DNA of 64,000 nt, from NCBI GenBank assembly GCA_021186555.1, contig JAJKFL010000039.1, positions 24,601,733 to 24,665,732 of the forward strand, in the 5' to 3' direction. Under the pieces are notes generated by a model. That model was given only the letters and a program-made list of their open reading frames with translations. It was not told the DNA's origin and did not search any database. Numbering within the stretch: the first letter of the stretch is position 1; each line of letters opens with the position of its first letter. Both the position numbers and the translations under genes were made by a program. Below are positions 26,335 through 37,100 of this stretch, in pieces. Source of the DNA: Reticulitermes speratus (Eukaryota; Arthropoda; Insecta; Blattodea; Rhinotermitidae).

Positions 26335-29300
26335 ATGAAGTTAAACAAACATGTATCAGCATCAAGGAGGAAGAATCGAAAGAGGCATTTTACAGCCCCA
26401 TCTCACATCAGGAGGCGATTAATGTCTGCTCCACTGTCGAAAGAACTTAGGCAAAAGTACACAGTTCGTACAATGCCAATTCGCAAAGATGATGAAGTTC
26501 AGGTATGTGGTCATTAATTTTTGAGAACAGTACTCTGCACCCAGATCCACATTTGTACTTGCGTACGAACTTATTAAGTGTTAAGAACTGGAGCAAACTG
26601 GAGGCCGGTTCCTGTGTCCCACTACCCTTTCCATGCTTTTACCTCTGTGTATTGCCATCCTTGGCGTCGACATGTTGGTAACCCACTGCATGGGACTGGA
26701 TAGAAACCATCCTCCGACTACTTTTGTTACATGTACGACATTCGTTTGTACCACCATAGTACAACCATGTTAATGTCATTCATTCTGTAGTCTGTCCTAT
26801 GACAGGTCTGTAGCCTCTTCCAAAACAAGTTCTCCACACAGTGCAATCTAGTGCTTCCTCTTTCAATTTCTAGTATCATCTCTTTTCCTTAAGGTCATCC
26901 AGTACATGTTAATGTATGCTTTGTTATTTACAACAAAGTTTCCTACATGTTTCGGTCATTCTACCACCTTCAGGGGGAACATATTCTGCAGAAGTGGATT
27001 GTACTGAAGGTGACTGCATTATATAAGTATGTTAAAGTTGTCAAGTTTTTTAAAATGTGTAAAAGCAAGACTCTAGGATCTAGTGTAGAATAGTGACTTT
27101 ATCATTTTCTGTGATGCTGGTGATACTCTGGCATGGTTAGGTGACCCAGCTTATTTGTGTGTCCACCTCATTTGCTCGTGCTGTTGCTGGGTTTGTTAGA
27201 ATTGATCAGATACCATTTTTAAACATTTTACACCCTCATAAACATGATGATGTGTGTCGCTATGGTTGGTTTGTATATTTGTAATTCCCACTTAATATTT
27301 CAGTGTTTGTGTTTAGTAATGTTGCTTAACACAAGTAGTCACTTCATGTATATCTCACATGTAACATAAAATGGACCTTTATTCAATAACAACATAATAT
27401 TATAGCAGCACCTTCTGAAATTACAATTGAATGGTAGAGTGACTGGCATCAGAAGACTTGCAGACTGTGGTGTTACGGTAACCAAGATACAGTGGAACCC
27501 AGTCAGTGGTGACAAGAACCCTGTATTTGCAGTTATGTAGGTACACACACTTCACAGTAGATAAGGGTTCGAGTTTCATTGTGGCAGCATGTATTTTACA
27601 GCAGGTTAGGCTTTCACCTATCATTTCTTGAACACTAATATGATGAGGCATTGGGGTTTGAATTGTCATTTTGAAATTATATTGCACTGATTGTAAAAAC
27701 ACAAACGTCACACTTTTTTTTTTTTTGTAATGCTTTACTTTGCATCACATCATCATCATCACCTAGTATTATGGCCCAGGTGTTACTCCTAACTTTTTCT
27801 TTGACCTTACAAAATGGATCAGAGTTCAGAATCAAGATAAAATCTGTCCAAACACAAATACATTTATTTACAGAACAACATATTTCAACCATTTAAGTCA
27901 TCTTCAGGTTCACAATTCTTATTTTTCAAAACATTGAGGTATTGATAAAAATCTATAAAATGCGATAAAAAAGGAACAGTATTTGTTCCTTGCATTTGTT
28001 TTGGAACATACATTTGTCTGGGTCCAGTATGTAGTGCTTTTCTGTTGTGTGAATTTATTGGGGGTTTGATGTGGTTCCAAGTTGATTTTTTGGTATTTGT
28101 GTGAGCTCCTTTAGTTTCATCCACAGATGTTACGGATTGTTGTGTGAGTGTACCCGTCATCCCAAAGTGTGTTACAAACAGCTCAACATTTGCTTATAGT
28201 TGTGCATGGCAGAACCAGCTTCTTGACGGTGTTCTGTCATGAACAGTAATGTTTTTCCACTCACCTTTTCTGTTTGTCTACAGACCCACTGTCCTTTCAC
28301 ATAATGACTGTCATGGTACTTTGTTTTTCCAAAATTTCCTGTTCTGCCCTCCAAATTTTTTTGTTATACTCTCCATAAAGTGCAGTAAAACTCCTGCTGA
28401 TTTTAAACCAGTCTATGTATGTATGTATGTGTATATATATTATATATATATAATTTTTTTTTTTTCTTCTTTTTTTTTTTTCTTCTTTTTTTCTTTTTCC
28501 CCTGCAGCATGAATGGTGATGTTTTGGTGATGTATGTTAGAAGGGTTGTTTTTGGCAATGCTGGTTTACCTCTGGTGAACCATGGTGCATGTCTGGTCAT
28601 AACATAACAACCTCATTTGGCTGTTACACTTAGGACATTTCATTTCACCATTCAGCAATCCACTCTCCTGGAGGAATGTTAATGCTTTTGTAAGGTCTTG
28701 AAATAAATAAGCGAAGAATGGACTTGTTGGTATACCATTCTGTACAGGATTTCATCCTGAAGATTCTCAGGGGATGTTAGGCAGGTTCTTCTTATCTTCT
28801 TGGTATTTTTGTACAGACACCACAAAGGAAGCTATTTTTCATCACAAGTGATACACCAACACTAGGGTCATTGCAGCTGCTGAGATAGGGGAATTGCATT
28901 CTAACTTGTTGGTTTCAGTGGGATTTGTATTTCCTATTGTTTTATCCACATCTCCCATCCCTCCACTGGTCAAGGACAGCCAGCATACGTGTGTGTGTGT
29001 GTGTGTGTGTGTGTGTTGTGTGTGTGTGCACACTTTCACAATATGGGGAAGGTCCAAAATTCACTGCTCCAATTGACGCTTGTGGTGTAACAGTTGTAGT
29101 TGCTTCCTGTGGATCGAAAGTAATGGTGTGGGGATGGTTGAAGTCTGGCTTTGAGGTTAGGTACATAGGAGAGGAAAAGTTGAGACTAGAGATGGAAGTA
29201 GACAGGGATAGAGATGGAAGTCAGTAGGGAAGAGCAGGATGGGTGGGGTGGGGGGAAACTGGACAGTAGGGATGCTGGCTGTGTTGATTTTTAGATGCAC

Positions 29301-31919
29301 TTGCATACTCTTCATTTCTGTCTCTCCATCTACATCTATCAGCTTGTCTCCTACTGGATGGATTTTCTTGAAATTTTATTGGGGACTTTATGAAAATCTG
29401 TCAAGGAAATCCAGATTTGGTTAAAATCAGGCGGAAATGTCAGGCACTTTGCTTGGAGATGTAAGTATATTTTATTGTTGCCAGTGATATATAGTTGCCT
29501 TAAAACCATTGTTGTTGAACAGTACAATGGTGGCTGAATGTTGCATTTCCAGGGTAACATTTTAAATATTTATACTGTTGACAGCAACATGTAGCACAGT
29601 ACAAGAACTCATTCTGTAGCAACAGTGGTCATGCAAATGTGCTACAATGTTATGTTATACATGTACATTGCTTATCTTAGTTGCATCTCCTGCAGTGTTG
29701 TTTGTAGGTGCTACCATCCTCCGTTACCTTAAATTGCTGATGCCCAGGCTTGGATCACTAGGTCAGTCAGTAACATTCTGTGAGATCACTGTGTGCTAAG
29801 CTTAGAATCTGTAGAATTAAGTCATGTAAAAGGACTGTGGTTTAAAATTTTTGTTGCAGAATTGCTTGAAGTTGGTGATGTTTATTTTTCTATATCAGAG
29901 AGTTACAGTTTATATTTCTTTATGTGTGTGGGATAAGCTGTTTTTCCCTCTGCTGGTTGAATGTCATGCCTTTCACTGTATGAAACTGGAAGGTTCATTG
30001 TTCCGTGGGTCCACAAGTCCCAGGTGAATAAATTTTGTACATTGGTGTCTAATATTTTTAGTATAATTTGTGGAGAATTAACCCCCCACCTTCACATATG
30101 AAAATGTGTGTCAGTTCACATTGAACAAAAAGTGCCATATAACAGGTCATACATCACTCAGAATTGTGGGTCTCCCTTGTGGAACTTGCTTAATGTAATT
30201 TTCCCTGGCACCTAGAATTTGAAGGTGGCCCCTAGATTTTTGGAAAATTTACAGGCCTCTTGTTTGTTTCACAAAGCCGTGTCCCTTCACGGTGCTCAGT
30301 ACTGCTGTGTGATGTGCAGTATCACATGTAAGGAAGAGAACTTCCATTGTGGGTTATGTTATTCCTTTAAACCAAGGTAGTGCATTGGTAAGATAATGTC
30401 TACCATCTGTCATGCCAAACTTATGCTGTTATGTAAGCTGTTGGTCAACTGAATGACCATTGATGTGTTGCAACTTTTACACTTGTCTCTTTCTTTGGAG
30501 GGTGGGATACTAATACTGTTTGGTAAAAGAATGCAGGTGATAAAAATATTGAAGTTTCCACATTTTTTTTTGTGGTAGCAATTGTTTGGTTTTATTACAG
30601 GCTAATTAATGGTGGTAGAAGTGGACATTCATCTGTACAACATAAAACTCACTGGTTCATATTTGAAAGTGAAATGATGAACTAAACCATTCACAGATGA
30701 GGCAATTGTTGGATAGTGTGTGGCTGTCATTGCCTGGGTTCTCCAGAGTAATGTGCTGCCCTCATTGTTCAGCTTGTGTCCTGGTGAAAGTATGGCACTG
30801 ATCACATCTATTCTTTCTGGAAGCTGTTGGAAAATGTGTGTGCATTAAGAACTTACCAGGGTTTCTTTCTTTTTTTTTCCTAGGTTGTAAGAGGTCATTA
30901 CAAGGGTCAGCAAGTTGGGAAAGTTGTACAGGTGTACAGGAAAAAGTTTGTTATATACATTGAAAGGATTCAGCGTGAGAAAGCTAATGGTGCCAGCGTT
31001 TACGTTGGAATCCACCCTTCAAAGGTATGGTTCAGTTAAGTTTATAACTTGGTGCCCACACGTGAGAAGTGTTCCATTGAACAGTATTATCAGTTGCCTC
31101 ATTGATGAATGAAATATGAGTATGGAACATCAGTAGAACAGTAACAGGTAGAAAACTGAAGTACTTGGAGAAAAACCTGTCACTGTGGTGAAACTATATC
31201 CGTGTTCATGTTTCTTTTTGTCGCATCTATTTTTGTTTTGCCATGTGGAAGTTTCGTTATTTCAGTTCAGTTTGAGGGCTACTTTCCTATACATATAAAT
31301 GAATTTATAGACATCATTATTAGCCCTTTGATAGATTTTAGTGTAACTTTCCTATGTGAGTTATTGAGTGATTTAATTCCACTTAAGTGTGTTTTTAAGA
31401 CCCACATTATTTGTGAGCCTACATATATATTTGGGCTATAGTCACTAAATTTTCAGAGGAATATGTGTGTAATAAACATCAGAAAAGGGCTTTTTACATT
31501 ATATTCACCATACATCTTGATAACAAAAGTTTAAGAAACCAACATATGCACTATATTCTCACAAGTAAGTCAGTTACCCCTACATATGTTTTGGCTTTAA
31601 AATTGAACTAATGGATGTCAAGCATATGTAGAACTTTGACCACCTGAGGATGGCTTGTTGAAGCCGAAACATATGTAGGGGTAATTGACTTACTTGTGAG
31701 AATATAGTGCATATGTTGGTTTCTTAAACTTTTCATTTATCAGAAAAGGGATTCAAAAAACTTTGTTTGCTCCAGACGGTAATTGTGAAGTTGAAGATGG
31801 ACAAGGATAGGAAGAAGATTATCGACAGGAGATCAAAAGGACGATTGGCAGCATTGGGTAAGGAGAAGGGAAAGTACACTGAAGAAAGTGCTGCAGCGAC
31901 TGCAATGGAAACATCATAG
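26335..31919 (+). CDS. RpL26: 60S ribosomal protein L26 (uL24)
   Basis: Coding exons 26335-26502, 30884-31024 and 31776-31919 (TAG) encode 150 residues, the usual length. The protein opens [19 protein letters not shown], with [24 protein letters not shown] and [10 protein letters not shown] in exon 1. Exon 2 carries the KOW-type segment [20 protein letters not shown] and [12 protein letters not shown]. Exon 3 carries [12 protein letters not shown] and GKEKGKY. It is a large-subunit protein near the polypeptide exit tunnel. The start was chosen at the MKLN methionine because it matches the universal L26 N-terminus; an in-frame ATG three codons upstream does not. A 5' UTR intron is likely at 26110-26293. 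AATAAA follows the stop at 31956. Intron 1 (4.4 kb) is filled with low-complexity and repeat DNA. All exons are intact. Confidence 0.97.
26938..26980 (-). ncRNA. Degenerate hammerhead-like motif
   Basis: On the minus strand: GTTCCCC, box CTGAAGG (last A changed to G), a GGT..ACC helix II, GAAA, ACATGTA, then GGAAAC, which pairs imperfectly with the start. The layout matches 25278-25321, but the core base change would probably abolish activity. Confidence 0.45.
27873..27911 (-). ncRNA. Hammerhead ribozyme candidate
   Basis: On the minus strand: GAAC (27911-27908), box CTGAAGA (27907-27901), an extra T, helix II GACT/GGTT with G-U pairs, GAAA (27886-27883), helix III ATA/TGT with one wobble, cleavage triplet GTT, then GTTC (27876-27873) pairing with the first GAAC. 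All core positions agree with the hammerhead consensus. Confidence 0.5.
28420..28503 (+). repeat. Low-complexity (GTAT)n/(TA)n/polypyrimidine block
   Basis: Alternating TA followed by about 55 bases of T with scattered C, in RpL26 intron 1. It is the source of the poly-Lys and poly-Phe shadow ORFs. Confidence 0.85.
28986..29030 (+). repeat. (GT)n microsatellite
   Basis: About 20 GT units with one interruption, in RpL26 intron 1. Confidence 0.9.
31090..31195 (-). mobile_element. SINE family 2 fragment
   Basis: Body only (ATGAGTATGGAACATCAGTA, TACTTGGAGAAAAACCTGTC). In RpL26 intron 2. Confidence 0.45.
31518..31742. repeat. 225-bp foldback element containing a hammerhead motif
   Basis: Arms of about 80 bp (31518-31597 and 31661-31742) are near-perfect inverted repeats, starting TGATAACAAAAGTTTAAG-like and ending with the mirror. 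It lies in intron 2 of RpL26, 33 bp before exon 3. The hammerhead motif occupies the inner edge of the right arm. Confidence 0.8.
31640..31683 (+). ncRNA. Hammerhead ribozyme candidate in foldback
   Basis: Box CTGAGGA (31644-31650), an extra T, a perfect 5-bp helix II GGCTT/AAGCC with GTTG loop, GAAA (31666-31669), helix III from the palindrome ACATATGT, cleavage triplet GTA ending at 31677, then GGGG. Helix I (CCAC with GGGG) has one mismatch. Confidence 0.55.
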
Positions 31920-31961
31920 ACTGTGACACTAAATTTTGTAACATCAGTGCTGTTTAATAAA

Positions 31962-34109
31962 TGTAAAAGAATTTATGTGAATGTTCAATTTGTATCATAC
32001 TGTATGTACCTGAATATAAAACCTTAATTCTTTCCTAATTCGTTATCTGAAAAATACAAGGTCAAAAGGTGGTCCATGGCTACAGTGGAGGCATACAGGG
32101 GGAACACGAATATGGGTGCACTCATTCTTAACTGTAACATTAGACAGAGGTGAGTGGTGGTGGCCCCGCTGGGATTCGAACCACATATCCTGCCTGTGGT
32201 CTAGTCACTGTACCAGCTTTGTTGTCCGGGCTTCCAAGAAGTAGGTTACGTTATAATCATGTACAGCGTGAAACAGGTTTTGTGTAGGTATGTTCCTGAA
32301 AACAGGTGTGTTGTGTGTGTGAGAGAGAAAGGGAAGTCATCTTAATGCAGGGTTGTCTAGTATTAGGGTAAATATGGTAATTCCTTCCTGTAGTTGTGTG
32401 ATCCACATGCTGAACACAAATGGTGCAGTTATGATTAAATTCGTATACAAATTGCATAACAATAAATATGTTGTATTGTGTTGGAATTTATTAGAAGTTT
32501 TAAAACATGGGCAGGTGAAGCAGGCTTTCATCTCTTTTGCTCCGTTTCTGATTGCTTTTTAACATTTTTTGTATTTGTCTACTTGAAGTAAGTTGTTGGA
32601 TGAAGCTAGAAGAGGTAAAGATCAAACTGCGCTTCACTATCCCTGTACTAATGACTACAACAGATTATGTTCATGATAGTAGTATAGGCGTATATAGACT
32701 GATTCAGTTTGTGGTTTCAAAATAAGAATTTGTTGTTGCTGTGTTGACTTATTCCACTAGCCTGGTTAAGTGTCGGTGTTTCATTCCAGTGCGCGAGTGC
32801 TTGCGAAATTTGTCTTGCTTTTATTTGACAGTCGTTCATGTATGACAAATTTTGCTGCCTGTCCAAGGGACTTCAACACGAAATTTCCTGTGAGGCTCAG
32901 AATCCCATGATAGGGGTCTCAAGATAGCTGTGTTCTGATGAAAGCTCCTCCTCAGTACTGGGAATAACATATAACATGTTCTCTGATATGAGGAACCTTT
33001 TCAGCTTTAGATCGCATGTCTATAATCAGCAGTTTTTTGGACACTGAATGGCCATTTCTTTCTGTTCTGTTTTTCAATAAATAACCTTATAGGCCAAACT
33101 GGTTTACATCTTAGAGACATGCCACATTGGGTTATAAGAAAAGCTACTGGGTGGGCTTTCCACGGGCCATATCATTCCCTGACATGACTTTTCACTCATT
33201 TGTAGATGATTTCACAAGGTCTGTTGTACAAGAAGCTAGAGGCTTGCAACAGGCGTTTATTGGATCACCATATAATATGTGTATCTCTTTATTATTGTTC
33301 ATGCAAAACGAAAGTAATGTTAAAAAGTACTGTTTCATTACTATTAGTTTGACACTACACATACGCTAGGTGGATTTGTGAAAAATATAAATGTAATATC
33401 ACTTAACAGAATGGAGGATTAGTGAGTTAACACAGTTATATGATGAAATGACAGAGTACAAAAAGTATTGTTTCGTTACGGGACTGCTCGCTGTAGTTTC
33501 ATTACTGAACCAACCGTCCTTCCTCCTAAGTTCACCCAAGATTTCAGAATACTGTATACCTCCATTCTTTAATATATTTGGCACATTTTTTCCTCTTGAA
33601 TTACAGAAAATAGCAAAAGTGGCAGACTGGCATCTCTTGATGTACTTTATTTTAAAATTTGTCTCATGTAAAAGTAATGTACATGCAGACTCAAAAATTA
33701 CTAACAGATGTGGCTGCAGCTGCAGTATGCATATGCTTTGTAATACACATGCATACTGTACATGTAATATGCCTGTTATCTGAAGACCAAGAAAAAATCA
33801 AATTCATGAACACTATTAAAAACAAACCAAGATTTATAGTAATATCTTTAAAGATACTAATGATCTGGAGAAACTGTTATGTGACTTAAACTGGTGCATC
33901 ATTTATAGCAGCAATTTGAGAATGGTATAAATCATGTTTTGCATAACTCAATAATATGTAAGGGTTTTGACAGAGTTGTCGCACACAGAAAGATGTGAAC
34001 AAAAAGTCAACTATTTTTCACAGTAAAAATCCCTGTAGTTTAGAAGTTCTTGATTTTCAACATTCCTGATGCACATTTTGCTGGAGAAGAAAAACACATC
34101 AAATTCAAA
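31962..34109. other. Intergenic region between RpL26 and RNASEH2A
   Basis: No conserved coding exon was found on either strand. A tRNA-related SINE lies at about 32040-32230 on the minus strand. A TTTATT at 33646-33651 (AATAAA on the minus strand) could be the RNASEH2A polyadenylation signal. The remainder is AT-rich unique-looking DNA. Confidence 0.5.
32040..32230 (-). mobile_element. SINE with tRNA-like head
   Basis: Minus strand: TGGTACAGTGACTAGAC as box A and GGTTCGAATCCC as box B, about 32 bp apart. The acceptor stem does not pair, so it is not a tRNA gene. Confidence 0.55.
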
Positions 34110-37100
34110 TCACAGTGAATCTAAGACGTCAAGATTTCGTACTGTAAAGAAGGTGTGTTTTGTTTTCTTCTGCTTGTTGGAGCCAACTTGTTTAAAAAAT
34201 GAAGTTATGTTCATATTTTTACTTGCACCACTCTGCTCCTCTTCCTCATCTGACCTGCAACAACAGTAGAATCATTGCACACTTATGAAGAATGAGCAAT
34301 TTGCTAATATCAACAAAAAATTGTCTGAATTTAAAGTTTAGGCCTGTGTCTCTCCAAACCACTAAAACGTGGAAGGTAGTTTTATGCACATATTTGAAGC
34401 AAAGTAATCCTCACTAGAGGAAAGACACATTTCAGATTCCAATACAGGTACATACATACACTTACTCAAACATGACGGAGTATCTGGACTGTAGGAATTA
34501 AACACCAGGTGAAGTGTTCGATACTTAACCTTTAAAGTACAGGAGATTTAAATCCCTAGCTGCTGATGGCCAGGTTTCATTTCACTTTAAATGCCTGTTT
34601 TCGGACCTGCTGATATTATGCGTAGTATTTCATACATTTTTAAAGATAAAAACTTCAAATAAAAAGTACACACTTAAGAATGAATCTGTCTACCCATTAC
34701 GCAAGTTTCAAGAAAATCCGCCTATTGTTATGCAGCTTAGTTCAATGTCATTTTTTATTTTATTTTTCACTTTACATGTTACTTTCTAGATTTATTCTTT
34801 TCAAATAGCTCCCGCTGTAAGTGGACATCCTTTGCTATAAAATTTGGAGCTGACTGTACATGTCATTGTTTTTCCTATTACGTTTAGCTTTCAGTCTTGT
34901 AAGGATGTTTAGGTTTCGTGGTAGTGCTGGCTGATCTGGGTGCTGAGGCCAAATGATTTCATGTGCAATCGGTGGGAGAGGTAAGGAATGCATAAAGACG
35001 TTCATTGCTCTGGTTAGTGCAATATGGGACCAGAGGCAAATGTCCATTCTGCTGTAAGGATTTCTTTGCGACTTTGAATTTCAGGTTCATGCTTATGTCT
35101 ATCTTCAACTCAATAGTTCAGTCCTTTCACTGTCACAGCGATAACATGCGACAGGCCAGACAGGGCAAACACTTGAATCACGATCAGAGTCGGACACTGA
35201 TTATACAGTGTAAAATAATTTGCTGCCATGTGTTTTCCGCCAAAAACAAAGAAACAAGCACGACATTCAAGTGTCGAGAATGCACCATAGGGTTGTGTAA
35301 TCCCCTATGTTTCGAGGTATATCACACCAATCTGCATTTCTGAGGACCAACTGACACTAAAGTGGAAAGGCTGAACACACAAATGTATGTAAATATTACC
35401 ATTCTAATTGCTGAACTGATATTTTTCAGTAGCGTTTTCTTGATGAAGTAATGGGGGTGAAGGGGTGTGGATTTTACAGGAAGGGCTTTATGAAGGAACA
35501 GAGTATTGTCACAAGGTCCTTTAGGTGTGTGTATTTGCCAGTATCAGGAAAAAAGAACTACTGCCTGGTGACGTCTGTAAATAATTCTTAACTGCTGGAA
35601 AAATCGTAAGGATGTTAGTGAGAAAAATTAAACGTAATTAGTGATACTTTTAACTAGAATTAAATTTCACAATCTTTTATGACTATACAAGCCTTTTAGA
35701 CAAGTACTGTGAAAAAGAAACGTGTAATTGTAGGAGCAGAAAATTTTGAAGACGACGTGGCGTTGCAGAACAATGTTTTCCCGTTCGGCTGTAAAGGGTT
35801 AATGTATAATACCATATGAATTAACATTTGTGAACTGCACATTGCAGAGGCTTAATTGAAAAATTAGATGTAAATACAGAAACCAGAATTGAAGAACTGT
35901 AAGTATGGAGGACAGAAATGCAACTTTGATATCTGAAGCATCTGAGGAAGGCCTTTGAAATAAATATGCCTAAGTTCAATTAACCTCCTTACATTTTACC
36001 AAGACACACTTTAGCAACAAAGAAAATACCCTTCAGCATATACAGTGGCCCCTAGTTTTCACTGTCTTAGTCAGTAGTGTTGAACTACCTACCACTCCAC
36101 GACTACACAACGTTCCTGCAGAATTTTTCCAGCTGTTGACCAGCTAAATCTAACCAGTTGTGGATATCCAAACACAGGATCAATATTCTTTGTCAGGAAT
36201 GCCTTTGTTACAGGATCTGTGAAGAAAAAAATTGTTCTGCTGCAGTCTTTATTTAGTAACACTGTCAGTTGCTTAGTTTATGCAGTGTGATCTGAGAAAT
36301 TACAGTCTGATTATAATGCTGATTTGGGAAGAATATGGGAGGAAGGGGTCAAGTCCTACTTTACAAAATCTACTATCATCTACTTGGGAGGACAGGGCTG
36401 AGAAATCTACAGAAACTGTCTATCGATGGCCAGGATGTGAATGGGGAACTTTTTAAATGAGAGCCATGATACCTCTTGAGTCCCCTTTGAGAACAAACTG
36501 TGAAAGGGAAAAGGACAAAGAATAATTAATGGAAAATAATGTGCATAAATATTTATGGCTTAGTTTTATTTCATACCATGCTTCTTGGACTGCATCTGAG
36601 AAGGAACGTTTCCTATATGAAAGAGTTTTTGATAACTGGGAAATAAGATGGCATGAGAGTATGGGGCACAAGGAGAGCACTCAGTAAATCTTACAAAAGT
36701 GAGCTGTTTTATCAGTTTTCCCTCAATTCTTTCACATTCTGGTAATAACCCATATTTCTATAACAATTACCTACCATTGGGGTAGCCACTTCCAAAGTCA
36801 CCTTGAGTTGCTTCAAAGCCCTCTTGAAATGTCCATACTTTCAGAGCTCTGTCTCTAGACACTTTGGCACAGATGCTGGCTGCACTTACAATTGGGTAAA
36901 TGGCATCAGCTTTCTTAGCAACTGTAATCTTATATTCTGGAAATATTTCTGATAGCTTTTCCTGCAAAATATACAGATATATATTATTTCTTTTAAACAT
37001 CACTATAACCGCAGAAAATAAAATGTTACACACTTCTAACTAACCTGATATTTCTCAGGCATTCCAACAGTATCAACATACACTTCACTAATGTTTATTC

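Noticed and set aside
28403..28600. ORF with a poly-Lys run
   Set aside because: Translation of a T/C-rich low-complexity tract.
35936..35980. CTGAGGA..GAAA motif resembling a hammerhead
   Set aside because: Helix II would be a loopless 6-base palindrome and no UH cleavage site fits with the possible GCAT/ATGC helix I.
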